From CAZKTF01 sp964555565 (GTDB lineage Bacteria > Planctomycetota > JAJSAM01 > JAKLKS01): a stretch of DNA of 34,492 nucleotides. Below are positions 23,389 through 30,746 of the stretch, piece after piece; position 1 is the first letter of the stretch, and each line of letters opens with the position of its first letter. The translations under genes were made by a program, and so were the position numbers. The DNA is taken from positions 1 to 34,492 of the forward strand of contig CAZKTF010000010.1 of assembly GCA_964555565.1 (NCBI GenBank), read 5' to 3'. The notes under the pieces are model-generated. The model was not told where the DNA came from. It saw only the letters and a program-made list of their open reading frames with translations, and searched no databases.

Positions 23389-23466
23389 TGGTCGGGGCGA
23401 CTGGATTTGAACCAGCGACCTCTTGCACCCCAAGCAAGCGCGCTAGCCAGGCTGCGCCACGCCCCG
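23389..23466 (-). tRNA. tRNA-Pro (anticodon GGG)
   Basis: The 78-nt minus-strand sequence folds as a full cloverleaf: acceptor CGGGGCG with CGCCCCG, D-arm GCGC...GCGC, anticodon stem CTTGC with GCAAG around TTGGGGT (anticodon GGG, reading CCC), T-arm GCTGG-TTCAAAT-CCAGT, discriminator A, and an encoded CCA (23389-23391). It borders the lower-GC island, the common arrangement for integrated elements. Confidence 0.95.
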
Positions 23467-23566
23467 ACCGGGCGGTGGACTCAGGGGTCGGGGCGGAAGG
23501 ATAGCACCGGGCGCGGCGGGCCGGGGAAGGATCCCCGGAGTCGGGCGGGGGCCGGGCGCGGGGCCT

Positions 23567-24259
23567 CTACCAGGGGAGTCCGATCGCGTCGCAGAGGAAG
23601 GACATGAGGGGGTCCGACGCCTTCCAGAGGTCGATGACCTTGCCGGCGAGGCCGGGGCGGGAGGCCTCGGCGGGGGCGAGGCGCGCGAAGGCGGTGAAGT
23701 CCTTCCTCTTGAGATCGACCGCGTGGGGGTGGTCGGCGGGCCAGGGGGCGGGGACGCGCTTGAGGCTCTCGCCTTCGAGACCCCCCCAGCCGCGGAGGAA
23801 GGCTGGGTCGCCGACGGCGCGGCGCCAGCGCTTCGGGTCCGCATCGATGGCCTTGCGGATCCTGGCCAGCGGCTCCGGCTCCGGCGCGTGCATCCCGGTG
23901 GCGACGAGGACCCCTTCCGGGGAGACGCGGAGGAAGAAGCCGGGGACCTCCATCTTCTTCCCGCTCTTGTGCCAGAAGTGGGCGCCGAGGTGGTCGTGGT
24001 AGGGGCGCTTGTCCTTCCCGAACCGGGTGTCGCGGTGGAGGCGGGTGAGGGACCCGCCGGCCTTCGCGTCGCTCCCGGTGACGCGGGGGAAGGGCTTCGC
24101 GAGGCCGGCGAGGATCCCGCGCACGAGCGCCCGGGCGGGCTCGACCAGCTCCTCCTCGCAGCGCGCGCGGTTCGCGTCGAACCAGCGCCGGTCGTTGTGG
24201 GCGGCGAGGTCGCGCAGGAAGGCGACGGAGGCGGCGGGCAGGCGGTCGGCGGTGTCCAC
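23567..24259 (-). CDS. DUF2461 / TIGR02453-family protein
   Basis: 230 aa. It starts with GTG (MDTADRLP), with GCGGGAGGG upstream. The family pattern is clear: FLRDLAAHNDRRWFDANRARCEEELVEPARALVRGI near the start, then GGSLTRLHRDTRFGKDKRPYHDHLGAHFWHKSGKKMEVPGFFLRVSPEGVLVATGMH and later KRKDFTAFARLA. Length fits the family. The family is widespread and its biochemical function is not established. It probably shares a transcript with the upstream secreted-protein gene (24289-25206), 29 bases away, unless the hairpin between them ends transcription. Confidence 0.93.
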   Translation of the reverse strand: MDTADRLPAASVAFLRDLAAHNDRRWFDANRARCEEELVEPARALVRGILAGLAKPFPRVTGSDAKAGGSLTRLHRDTRFGKDKRPYHDHLGAHFWHKSGKKMEVPGFFLRVSPEGVLVATGMHAPEPEPLARIRKAIDADPKRWRRAVGDPAFLRGWGGLEGESLKRVPAPWPADHPHAVDLKRKDFTAFARLAPAEASRPGLAGKVIDLWKASDPLMSFLCDAIGLPW

Positions 24260-24276
24260 GGTGTGTTCCCTCCCGC

Positions 24277-24293
24277 GGTAGGCCGTGCCTACC
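24277..24293. terminator. Short perfect hairpin between two minus-strand genes
   Basis: GGTAGGC and GCCTACC form a 7-bp stem with a CGT loop, overlapping the stop codon of the secreted protein gene. It is a weak terminator or attenuator. Confidence 0.35.
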
Positions 24294-25206
24294 AGACCAG
24301 GCGCTTCCCCTTGCGGCCGAGGCGGACCTCCCCGGAGCGGACGTCGGTCCCGAGGGTGAGCGTGAACGCCGCCGCGGCGGGTCCGGCCGGGATCGCCCCG
24401 AGGGAGGCCTTCTTCCCCTTCACCGCGACGGTCCCCAGGGCGTAGTCGGCGACCGCGGTGAGGGCCTGGTCCGCCTTCGAGGTCCAGGTCCAGCGGTCCC
24501 CATTCCGCACCGCCGCGGAGCCGGGGATCGGGCCCGAGAACCCGAACAGGGCGAGGGAGAGGTCCGGGGCCGTCTCGGGGGCCGGGCCGAGCGTCGGCAC
24601 CGAGAACAGGAGTTTGAAGGAGTCCTTACCGTCGCCCTTCGACGCGACGGAAGCCGTCTGCAGCCACCACCCCGGGTTCTGGAGGGTGCCGACGCCGGCC
24701 GCGGAGTCGAACAGGGTCTGGAGATCGGACCCGTCCTGGGACTGGACGGTCAGGGCGTTGCAGGCGCCGGCGAGCGCGCCCGCGAGGGAGAAGTCGAGCC
24801 CGTCCTGGATGCCGGTGATGTACTCGGCCAGGACGCTGAACCCCCCGTTCAGCCGGATCGTCACCGGGTAGCGCGAAGACCCCGTCCTGGGGTTGCGCAC
24901 CGTGGCGGTCCCGCCGCCGATCCCCTCGGCGGCGTAGGTCCGCACGCCTTTCGACTCCGAGACGAAGGGGAGGGTGAACTCGGACCCCTCGACCAGGAAG
25001 CGGAAGGAGCCGTCCAGGGCGGCGGAGGCCCCCCCGTTCGCCTCACCGGCGATCTCCACGGAGGCGACCGTCAGCAGGTCGAGGTCCACGTGGATCTCGA
25101 CCCTCGACGGGACGAACCAGGAGCCGGCGACCCCCGCGGCCCGCGCGGGGGCGACGAGCGCGAGTGCGCCGGCAACGGCGACGAGGAGGAACCGGGGGGT
25201 GTTCAT
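24289..25206 (-). CDS. Secreted protein of unknown function
   Basis: 305 aa from ATG 25206, with CCAGGAG upstream. It has a signal peptide (MNTPRFLLVAVAGALALVAPARA, then AGV). The mature protein is rich in beta strands and Gly/Ser/Thr: EIHVDLDLLTVASVEIAGEANG, FRFLVEGSEFTLPFVSESKGVRTYAAEG, NPRTGSSRYPVTIRLNG. The C-terminus ends KGKKASLGAIPAG, then TLTLGTDVRSGEVRLGRKGKRLVW, a repeated beta motif common in secreted proteins of high-GC uncultured bacteria. No catalytic residues are recognised. A TAGCAT box lies about 44 bases upstream (25251-25256, minus strand). Confidence 0.75.
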   Translation of the reverse strand: MNTPRFLLVAVAGALALVAPARAAGVAGSWFVPSRVEIHVDLDLLTVASVEIAGEANGGASAALDGSFRFLVEGSEFTLPFVSESKGVRTYAAEGIGGGTATVRNPRTGSSRYPVTIRLNGGFSVLAEYITGIQDGLDFSLAGALAGACNALTVQSQDGSDLQTLFDSAAGVGTLQNPGWWLQTASVASKGDGKDSFKLLFSVPTLGPAPETAPDLSLALFGFSGPIPGSAAVRNGDRWTWTSKADQALTAVADYALGTVAVKGKKASLGAIPAGPAAAAFTLTLGTDVRSGEVRLGRKGKRLVW

Positions 25207-25250
25207 GAGGCTCCTGGAGGAGCGCCGCCCGCCGGGGCGGCGCGCGGGGG

Positions 25251-25256
25251 ATGCTA
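25251..25256 (-). promoter_or_regulatory. -10-like box TAGCAT before the secreted protein
   Basis: TAGCAT on the minus strand, 44 bases before ATG 25206, leaves a leader carrying the ribosome-binding site. Confidence 0.3.
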
Positions 25257-25402
25257 ACCGTCCCGCCGGCGACCGGGCAAGGGACTCGATCCGCGCAAGC
25301 CCGGGGTGGAGGGTCGGGATTCCCGCCGGGGCCCTCCTCGCCGGGATTGATAATCGGTTCGCCTCAGGGGCCGGCCCCCGCGCCGGGAGGGAGGGAACCG
25401 CC

Positions 25403-26050
25403 ATGCGTCGATGGACACTCTTCACGGTCTTCGCGCTGCTCCTGGGGATGGCCTTCTTCGCCGGGGCGGCCCCCGCGCTGGCCCAGGCGGCGGGCGACGC
25501 GCCCGTCGCGGCGGGCCGGGAGGGCCTCGGGCGCCTGGTCGCCGCGCTCGTCGTGGCCGTGGTGACGCTGGTCCTCTCGCTCTTCCTCGCGATGTGGGCG
25601 ATCCGGGTCGCGGTCGGGATGTTCGGGCGCTGGACCCGGGGCCTCGACCAGCACGAGGAGATCAAGAAGGGCAACCTGGCGGTGGGCATCCTCATGGCCT
25701 CCGTCGTCTTCGCCATCGCCAACGTGGTGGGCGCCGGCGTGGGCGCCCTCACCGAGGCCATCAAGCCCTTCGACCTCTCGATCACCTACGCGGTGGGCGT
25801 GACCGTGGGGGTCGTGAACCTCGTGGTGAGCCTGGTGGTGGCGACCTTCGCCGTCTCCATGGCCTTCAAGCTCCTCGACAAGACCACGAAGGACCTCGAC
25901 GAGATCGCCGAGGTGAAGAAGGGGAACATGGCCGTGGCCGTGTTCATGGCCGGCGTGATGATCTCGGTCTCCTTCATCGTCCAGGCGGGCGTGGCGGGGA
26001 TCGCGAAGATCCTCCAGGCGGAGCGGATCGTCAGCCTGTGGAAGGGGTAA
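25403..26050 (+). CDS. Tandem DUF350 membrane protein
   Basis: 215 aa from ATG 25403, preceded by GGGAGGGAGGG. Residues 1-28 are a signal peptide or first membrane helix. Two DUF350 units follow. The first has the helix LVAALVVAVVTLVLSLFLAMWAIRVAV, then LDQHEEIKKGNLAVGILMASVVFAIANVVGAGV. The second has VGVVNLVVSLVVATFAVSMAFKLLDKTTKDLDEIAEVKKGNMAVAVFMAGVMISVSFIVQAGV. The E-x-x-K-K-G-N-x-A-V sequence in each copy is the DUF350 core. Members often exist as one long protein with this internal duplication. Function unknown; it may be a channel-like or stress-linked membrane protein. It converges on the metalloprotease gene with a 3-base gap. Confidence 0.9.
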   Translation: MRRWTLFTVFALLLGMAFFAGAAPALAQAAGDAPVAAGREGLGRLVAALVVAVVTLVLSLFLAMWAIRVAVGMFGRWTRGLDQHEEIKKGNLAVGILMASVVFAIANVVGAGVGALTEAIKPFDLSITYAVGVTVGVVNLVVSLVVATFAVSMAFKLLDKTTKDLDEIAEVKKGNMAVAVFMAGVMISVSFIVQAGVAGIAKILQAERIVSLWKG

Positions 26051-26053
26051 GCG

Positions 26054-27964
26054 CTACTTCCCCTCGCCGCGCGTCCTCTCGTCGTCCAGCGTCTTGTGGT
26101 GCTCCCTCCAGCGCTTGTCGAGCTGCTGGAGGAACCCCTCGCGGTCGTCGGGGTCGTCGCCGACCTCCATGCACTGGAGGAACACCTCGAGGCCCGAGTT
26201 CGAGAGCATCTCCTGCTTCAGGTACTCCAGGTAGCGCTTCCGGTAGCGCCCGTCGGCCCCGTAGTAGAGGAAGTGGTGGAGCGTCCAGGCCTGGGCGTAG
26301 AAGAGCGAGTCCAGCTCGGAGGACTTCCCCGGCAACTTCCGCTCGCCGAGCAGGCGCATCTGCCCCGAGTTCGCCATCTCGAGGACCTCGCGGAGCGTCC
26401 AGTCCGGGTCCCCGTGCCCGCGGTGGATGCTCCACTCCGCGACCCGGTTCGTGAGCACGGAGAACAGCCGCCACTTCCCGTCCGCCACGCGGTAGGCGCC
26501 GCCGAAGACCTCCGCGATCCCCTCGTTGAACCAGTGGCAGCGCCCGCGGATCCGCCCCGACGCGAGCGCGACCTCCGGGGCGGAGGGGTTCTTCTTCCGG
26601 TCCTCCTGCGTGAGGTACCAGCGCCGGAAGTAGTGGACGAGCTGGTGGGTCCCCTCGTGGAAGGCGACGCAGGTGTCGGGGTCGAGCGAGAGGGAGGGGG
26701 CGCCCGTGTCGTAGGTCCGCATCCACTGGTCCGGCGCCCAGGCGTAGTAGGCCCGGGCCCGCAGCACCAGGTCGTTCTTGTCGAACCCCTGCCGGACGTG
26801 GAAGTCCTCGTAGGTGATGCGGTCGTTGAAGACGAAGCACTTGAGGACGGGGTTCCCCATGTCCCTGATCTCCGGGTTCGGGAGGCCGATCTCGACCATC
26901 CGCGCCCGGAAGTTCTCGAGCAGGCAGGTGTAGATCTGGCCCGCGCGGTCGAGGACGTTCTTCGTGGACTGCCGGAACTTGTCCCGCGGCTCCTGGGCCA
27001 CGATCAGGTAGGGGGGGACCTCCTTCGGGTGGAAGGGCCCGAACTCCCGGAACTCCACCCGCCCGACGACCTCGTCCCGGAAGACGGCCTGGGCGGCCCT
27101 GTGCCAGGGGTCGCGGGCCACGTCGCGCGCCGCGCGCGCGGCCGCGAGTTCGGCCTGGACGGCGTCGCGGTCGCGGGGGTCCACCCAGCAGCGCTTCTCC
27201 TCCCGGCGCTTGCGCAGGCTCTCCCACTCGGGGGTCGGGGACTCGCGGAGGTCGGTGTCCCCGGAGATCTCGTCGATCTCCTTGCGGAGGTCGGTGCGGC
27301 CGAGCACCCCGTTCGCCCAGGCGTCGTCGGGGTCGGTCTTCAGCCGCTCCTCGACCGCCCGCTTCCCGAGGTCGTCCCGCCCCTCCGACCTCAGGAACTC
27401 ATGGAGCCGGCGCGTCCCCTCGGTGGAGGCCCGGGCCACGGCGATGCGGCGCTCCAGGACGGCGATCCGCGCGGCCTCCTCCTTCGCGGCCCGCCACTCC
27501 TCCTGCTCCGGGGTGAGCTTCGCCTTCGGCAGGTCCTGCGCGGGGGGCCCGAGGTCGGGGCGACGCCCGACCTCCCCGCCGCCCTTCCCCCCGAAGGCCA
27601 GGAAGCCGGCCAGGCCGAGGACCACCGCCCCCGCCCCGGCGAGGACGGCCACGGGCGGGCCCTTCTTCGCCGGGGACGCCTCCCCCGCCGGGCGGCGGGC
27701 GGCCGCCCGCTCCTCCCGGGAGGAGCCCGGGGGGGCCGGGTTGCGGTGGCGGACCCTCTTCCCCGGGGGCGCGACGACGGGGGGGGCCTGGGGTCCTCCG
27801 GCGGGAGGCTCGACCTCGGCGACGCTCCCGGCCGCGGCGGGCCCGGGGGAGTCCTCCGGCACCCGGAGCATGACCCGGCAGGACCCGCAGGAGAGCTTCG
27901 CGCCGGCGGGGAAGGACGAGACGTCGAGCTCCGTCCCGCAGGACGGGCAGGCCACGATCCTCAT
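26054..27964 (-). CDS. Zinc-ribbon, membrane-anchored gluzincin metalloprotease (DUF1570-like)
   Basis: 636 aa. The N-terminal zinc ribbon has C6/C9/C26/C29 (CPSCG...CGSC). A Pro/Ala linker to about 100 precedes one transmembrane helix (about 104-125). About 150-300 is Glu/Arg-rich, probably coiled or helical. The protease domain has AFHEGTHQLVHYF (HExxH: His436, Glu437, His440) and FNEGIAEVFGG with Glu481 as third ligand, the gluzincin arrangement of DUF1570-type peptidases. The C-terminal part is helical (YAQAWTLHHFLYYG, RYLEYLKQEML). With the ribbon inside and the protease domain outside it would be an inside-out signalling or processing enzyme; topology is inferred. A TAGGAT box on the minus strand lies about 80 bases upstream (28046-28051). 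Confidence 0.85.
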   Translation of the reverse strand: MRIVACPSCGTELDVSSFPAGAKLSCGSCRVMLRVPEDSPGPAAAGSVAEVEPPAGGPQAPPVVAPPGKRVRHRNPAPPGSSREERAAARRPAGEASPAKKGPPVAVLAGAGAVVLGLAGFLAFGGKGGGEVGRRPDLGPPAQDLPKAKLTPEQEEWRAAKEEAARIAVLERRIAVARASTEGTRRLHEFLRSEGRDDLGKRAVEERLKTDPDDAWANGVLGRTDLRKEIDEISGDTDLRESPTPEWESLRKRREEKRCWVDPRDRDAVQAELAAARAARDVARDPWHRAAQAVFRDEVVGRVEFREFGPFHPKEVPPYLIVAQEPRDKFRQSTKNVLDRAGQIYTCLLENFRARMVEIGLPNPEIRDMGNPVLKCFVFNDRITYEDFHVRQGFDKNDLVLRARAYYAWAPDQWMRTYDTGAPSLSLDPDTCVAFHEGTHQLVHYFRRWYLTQEDRKKNPSAPEVALASGRIRGRCHWFNEGIAEVFGGAYRVADGKWRLFSVLTNRVAEWSIHRGHGDPDWTLREVLEMANSGQMRLLGERKLPGKSSELDSLFYAQAWTLHHFLYYGADGRYRKRYLEYLKQEMLSNSGLEVFLQCMEVGDDPDDREGFLQQLDKRWREHHKTLDDERTRGEGK

Positions 27965-28045
27965 GCGGGGTTCCCCTCGGAGGCGCCGGCGGGGCGGGCG
28001 TCCGGGGCGGGCCGGGACCGTCCGCGCCCGCCGTGCGATCGCGGC

Positions 28046-28051
28046 ATCCTA
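28046..28051 (-). promoter_or_regulatory. -10-like box TAGGAT before the metalloprotease
   Basis: TAGGAT on the minus strand about 80 bases upstream of ATG 27964; the leader is long compared with other genes here. Confidence 0.3.
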
Positions 28052-28100
28052 CACGATGGCCGCGGCGGGAGGAGCCGGGCGCCGGGGGGGACCGGGCGGG

Positions 28101-28973
28101 TCAGGCTTCCGCCCCCGCGTCCCCGGTCCCGGGGTCCGCGTCCCGCTTCATCCGCCGGCCCTCCGTCGCCAGCGCGAGGAGGTAGAGGACGGTCCGGGCG
28201 GGGGTGGTCCCCGCGCGGCGGGCGTAGTCGCTCGCCACCGCGGCCAGCGCCGGGCCGCCGCGGAGGTCCGCGACCATGGCCCCGACGTGGGGTCCGAGGC
28301 CGCGGACGTCCTCCACGGCGAGCCCGAGGGGCCTCGCGCCCCCGGGCGGGGAGGGGAGCCCCAGCCCGGTGAGGAACCAGGCCAGGTTGCCGGGGAGGAT
28401 CGCGACGGTCATGAAGAGGGAGGTGTAGCTCCACCATCCCAGGAAGAGGGTCTTCGCGGTGAACGTCCCGAAGGTGCGCGTCATGCAGCGGCCGCACATC
28501 GGCCCCTTCGCCGTCCGGTACGTCCGGGCGACCAGCATCCCGACGGTCTCGTAGAACTCGAAGTACCGGGAGCGCGCCTCCTGGCCGCAGGAGAAGCAGA
28601 CGTGCCCGCAGCCGGGGAGCACGTGCGCGTAGCGGCCCCGGGCGGACCGGTGGGCGATCTCCGACAGTCCCTCGGCGCCGCTCGCCTCGAGGTCCCGCCG
28701 CATCCGGTCGAGGTCCCCCTCGGACAGCCCGTCGAACTCCTTCCCGAGGTCCCGGGGCGCGACGGCCCCCGCGCGCTCCGTCTCCGCGGCGAGTTCGCGC
28801 CGGCACCCCTCCCGCATCGTCCAGCCTCCGCCGCCGCCCAGGGCGAGGGCGGCCGCGGCGAGGAGGAGCCCCTCCCCCGTCCCGCCGTGGAATGCCTCGA
28901 TCACGCTGACCACGAAGACGCAGGTGGCGAGGAAGAGGAGCGCCCACGCGATCCACTTGAGGGCGACGCCCAC
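28101..28973 (-). CDS. Membrane protein with Cys-rich motif, coupled to the carboxypeptidase
   Basis: 290 aa, GTG start. The stop codon of the upstream carboxypeptidase (28974-28976) abuts the GTG with no gap, so translation is coupled. Two hydrophobic helices lie near residues 6-26 and 36-48, and another pair near 178-205 (WWSYTSLFMTVAILPGNLAWFLTGL). Between them are CGHVCFSCGQEA and CGRCMTRTFGTF, which together give CxxC-type metal ligands near 122-129 and 160-163, followed by F-T-A-K-T-L-F-L-G-W-W-S. This layout is common in uncharacterised membrane proteins of Planctomycetota-like genomes. No function assigned. The C-terminus is charged and cytoplasmic in style. Confidence 0.7.
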   Translation of the reverse strand: MGVALKWIAWALLFLATCVFVVSVIEAFHGGTGEGLLLAAAALALGGGGGWTMREGCRRELAAETERAGAVAPRDLGKEFDGLSEGDLDRMRRDLEASGAEGLSEIAHRSARGRYAHVLPGCGHVCFSCGQEARSRYFEFYETVGMLVARTYRTAKGPMCGRCMTRTFGTFTAKTLFLGWWSYTSLFMTVAILPGNLAWFLTGLGLPSPPGGARPLGLAVEDVRGLGPHVGAMVADLRGGPALAAVASDYARRAGTTPARTVLYLLALATEGRRMKRDADPGTGDAGAEA

Positions 28974-30683
28974 CTAGCGCTCCCCCCCGGGAACCCGGAG
29001 CACCGGGAACGGCTTCCCCAGCCGCAGCGAGGCGTCGAAGAACCCCCAGCGCGCGAGGCCGTCGTCGGCCTCGGGCTCGAGGAGGTGGACGGCGAGGTTC
29101 CCCAGGGGCTGGGCCGTGGGCACGCGCAGCGTGCCGCGGGGGACCCGCACCGTGCGGAGCTCGCGGCGCACCGTGAGGACCGTCTCCCGGCGCACCGGGG
29201 GCCGCAGGGTCCGCGGCGTGCCCCCCGTCCCCGCCTTCCGCGGGACCGGGCCCGCGACGTCGGGGCTCTCGGTGCGGTCGATGGCGGTGACGACGGACAC
29301 CTCGACCTCCATCCTCCGCGCGGCGCCAAGCCGCGCGTAGCGGACCCCGTGGCCGTCGAGCCGCGGGGCGAGCGAGGCCGGGACGAGGTAGGCGAGAGGG
29401 CGGAGCACCCGCGCCGTGGCGATGAAGCGGCGGAGGTGGGGGATCCGCCAGCGGACCTTGCGCCCGCCGAGCCGGTGGGCGCGCTGGGAGGCCCGGTCCC
29501 CGGAGAGGACCTCGATGAGGCCGGTGGGGTGGCAGGGGTAGTCGAACCGGAGCGCGCCGTCCTTCCCGCGTCGCGCGACCCCGTAGTTGACGCCCACGAA
29601 GTCCCGCGCCCCGGGGTGCCGGCCGCGCTCCACGGTGCGGCGCTCCGTCCAGGCGGCCTCCTCGATGAGCTCCTGGCGCAGCGCGGCCGCGAGCGCCAGC
29701 ACCTGGCGCAGCGTCTCCAGCATCGCGCGGCAGCGGGCCTCGAAGTCGATGTAGGAGTAGGCCTCGAGCAGGATGTCCGGGCGGCCGCAGAGGCCGCGGT
29801 AGTGGCTCCCGAACCGGGGGAGCGCGGGGTAGGTGGCCCACCCCCGCTCGGGACGTCCCTCCTCGACGAAGTTCCCGTACCAGGTGGTGTCGAGCCCCGT
29901 GCGCCGGAGCAGCGCCTTCGCCATGGCCGGGAGGAACCGCTCGCGCATGTAGAGGATCGCCCAGGGCGCGCCCGACTCGGTGTTGTGCGCGGTGTCGAAG
30001 GTGAGCGGGTGGTGGTGGATCGACCCGTCGGTCGTGTGGCAGTCCACGAAGAGGTGGGGCCACCACGCGCGGAACGTCCGCGCGGCGAGGCGGGTCTCCG
30101 GGGCGTCCTGCTTCATGTAGTCGCGGTTGAGGTTCCAGCCGCGGGCGTTGTAGCGGGTCCCGACGCCCCCCCCGGGGCCGACCTGCCCGTCCAGGTTTCG
30201 CAGGTCGAGGGCGCGGTTCCCCGGCGCGATCCGGTCGTTCCCGTCCGCGTTGTAGTCGGGGACGAGGACGACGGTGAGGCGCCGGAGGAACTCCGGGGTC
30301 CGCGCCGCGAGCGCGGTCTCCCGCGCGAGCATGAGGACCGACTCCTTCCCCTCGACCTCGCCGGCGTGGATGTTCGCCTGGACCATGACGACGGCCCGCC
30401 CCTTGCGCCGCGCCGCCGCCGGGGTGAAGGCCCCGTCGGAGGCGAGGACGAGGAACGGGAGGTCTCGCCCCTCGGGGGTCCTCCCCATGGACAGGAGCCG
30501 CACGCGCGAGGGGCAGCGGCGGGCGATGGCCGCGCAGAGGGACCCCACCTCGGCGTGGGTGGAGGTCTCGCGGTAGCGGGTGCGCTCCGCGGGGGTCACG
30601 AGCCCGGCGTCGGAGCAGCGGCCGAAGGGGCCCGGCGGGAGGAACCTGCCGTGCGGGGGGATCGGTGCGTGGTGGGCGCTCAT
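28974..30683 (-). CDS. M14-family zinc carboxypeptidase
   Basis: 569 aa. Zinc ligands H106 and E109 are in NIHAGEVEGKE, and His216 in FVDCHTTDGS, the H-x-x-E...H arrangement of M14. Between them are VPDYNADGNDRIAPGNRALDLRNLDGQ and RGWNLNRDYMKQDAPETR (substrate-binding N-x-N-R-D). The catalytic Glu is probably Glu307 in DILLEAYSY. The rest (about 330-569) is a large beta-rich C-terminal region. No signal peptide is evident, although these enzymes are often exported; the N-terminus is HHAPIPPHGRFL. A TACCCT box lies six bases before the ATG. Its substrate is peptides, exact specificity unknown. Confidence 0.93.
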   Translation of the reverse strand: MSAHHAPIPPHGRFLPPGPFGRCSDAGLVTPAERTRYRETSTHAEVGSLCAAIARRCPSRVRLLSMGRTPEGRDLPFLVLASDGAFTPAAARRKGRAVVMVQANIHAGEVEGKESVLMLARETALAARTPEFLRRLTVVLVPDYNADGNDRIAPGNRALDLRNLDGQVGPGGGVGTRYNARGWNLNRDYMKQDAPETRLAARTFRAWWPHLFVDCHTTDGSIHHHPLTFDTAHNTESGAPWAILYMRERFLPAMAKALLRRTGLDTTWYGNFVEEGRPERGWATYPALPRFGSHYRGLCGRPDILLEAYSYIDFEARCRAMLETLRQVLALAAALRQELIEEAAWTERRTVERGRHPGARDFVGVNYGVARRGKDGALRFDYPCHPTGLIEVLSGDRASQRAHRLGGRKVRWRIPHLRRFIATARVLRPLAYLVPASLAPRLDGHGVRYARLGAARRMEVEVSVVTAIDRTESPDVAGPVPRKAGTGGTPRTLRPPVRRETVLTVRRELRTVRVPRGTLRVPTAQPLGNLAVHLLEPEADDGLARWGFFDASLRLGKPFPVLRVPGGER

Positions 30684-30689
30684 CCCCCG

Positions 30690-30695
30690 AGGGTA
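30690..30695 (-). promoter_or_regulatory. -10-like box TACCCT before the carboxypeptidase
   Basis: TACCCT on the minus strand ends six bases before ATG 30683, with no space for a ribosome-binding site; leaderless geometry. Confidence 0.45.
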
Positions 30696-30746
30696 GCAGC
30701 CGGGGGCTGCGCGCCTCCACCGCCAACCCGCGCGTTCCCCCCGTCG

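Noticed and set aside
23296..23607. A 103-residue plus-strand protein with LDLNQRPLAP
   Set aside because: This is the well-known artefact of translating the complement of a tRNA gene; the tRNA-Pro covers it.
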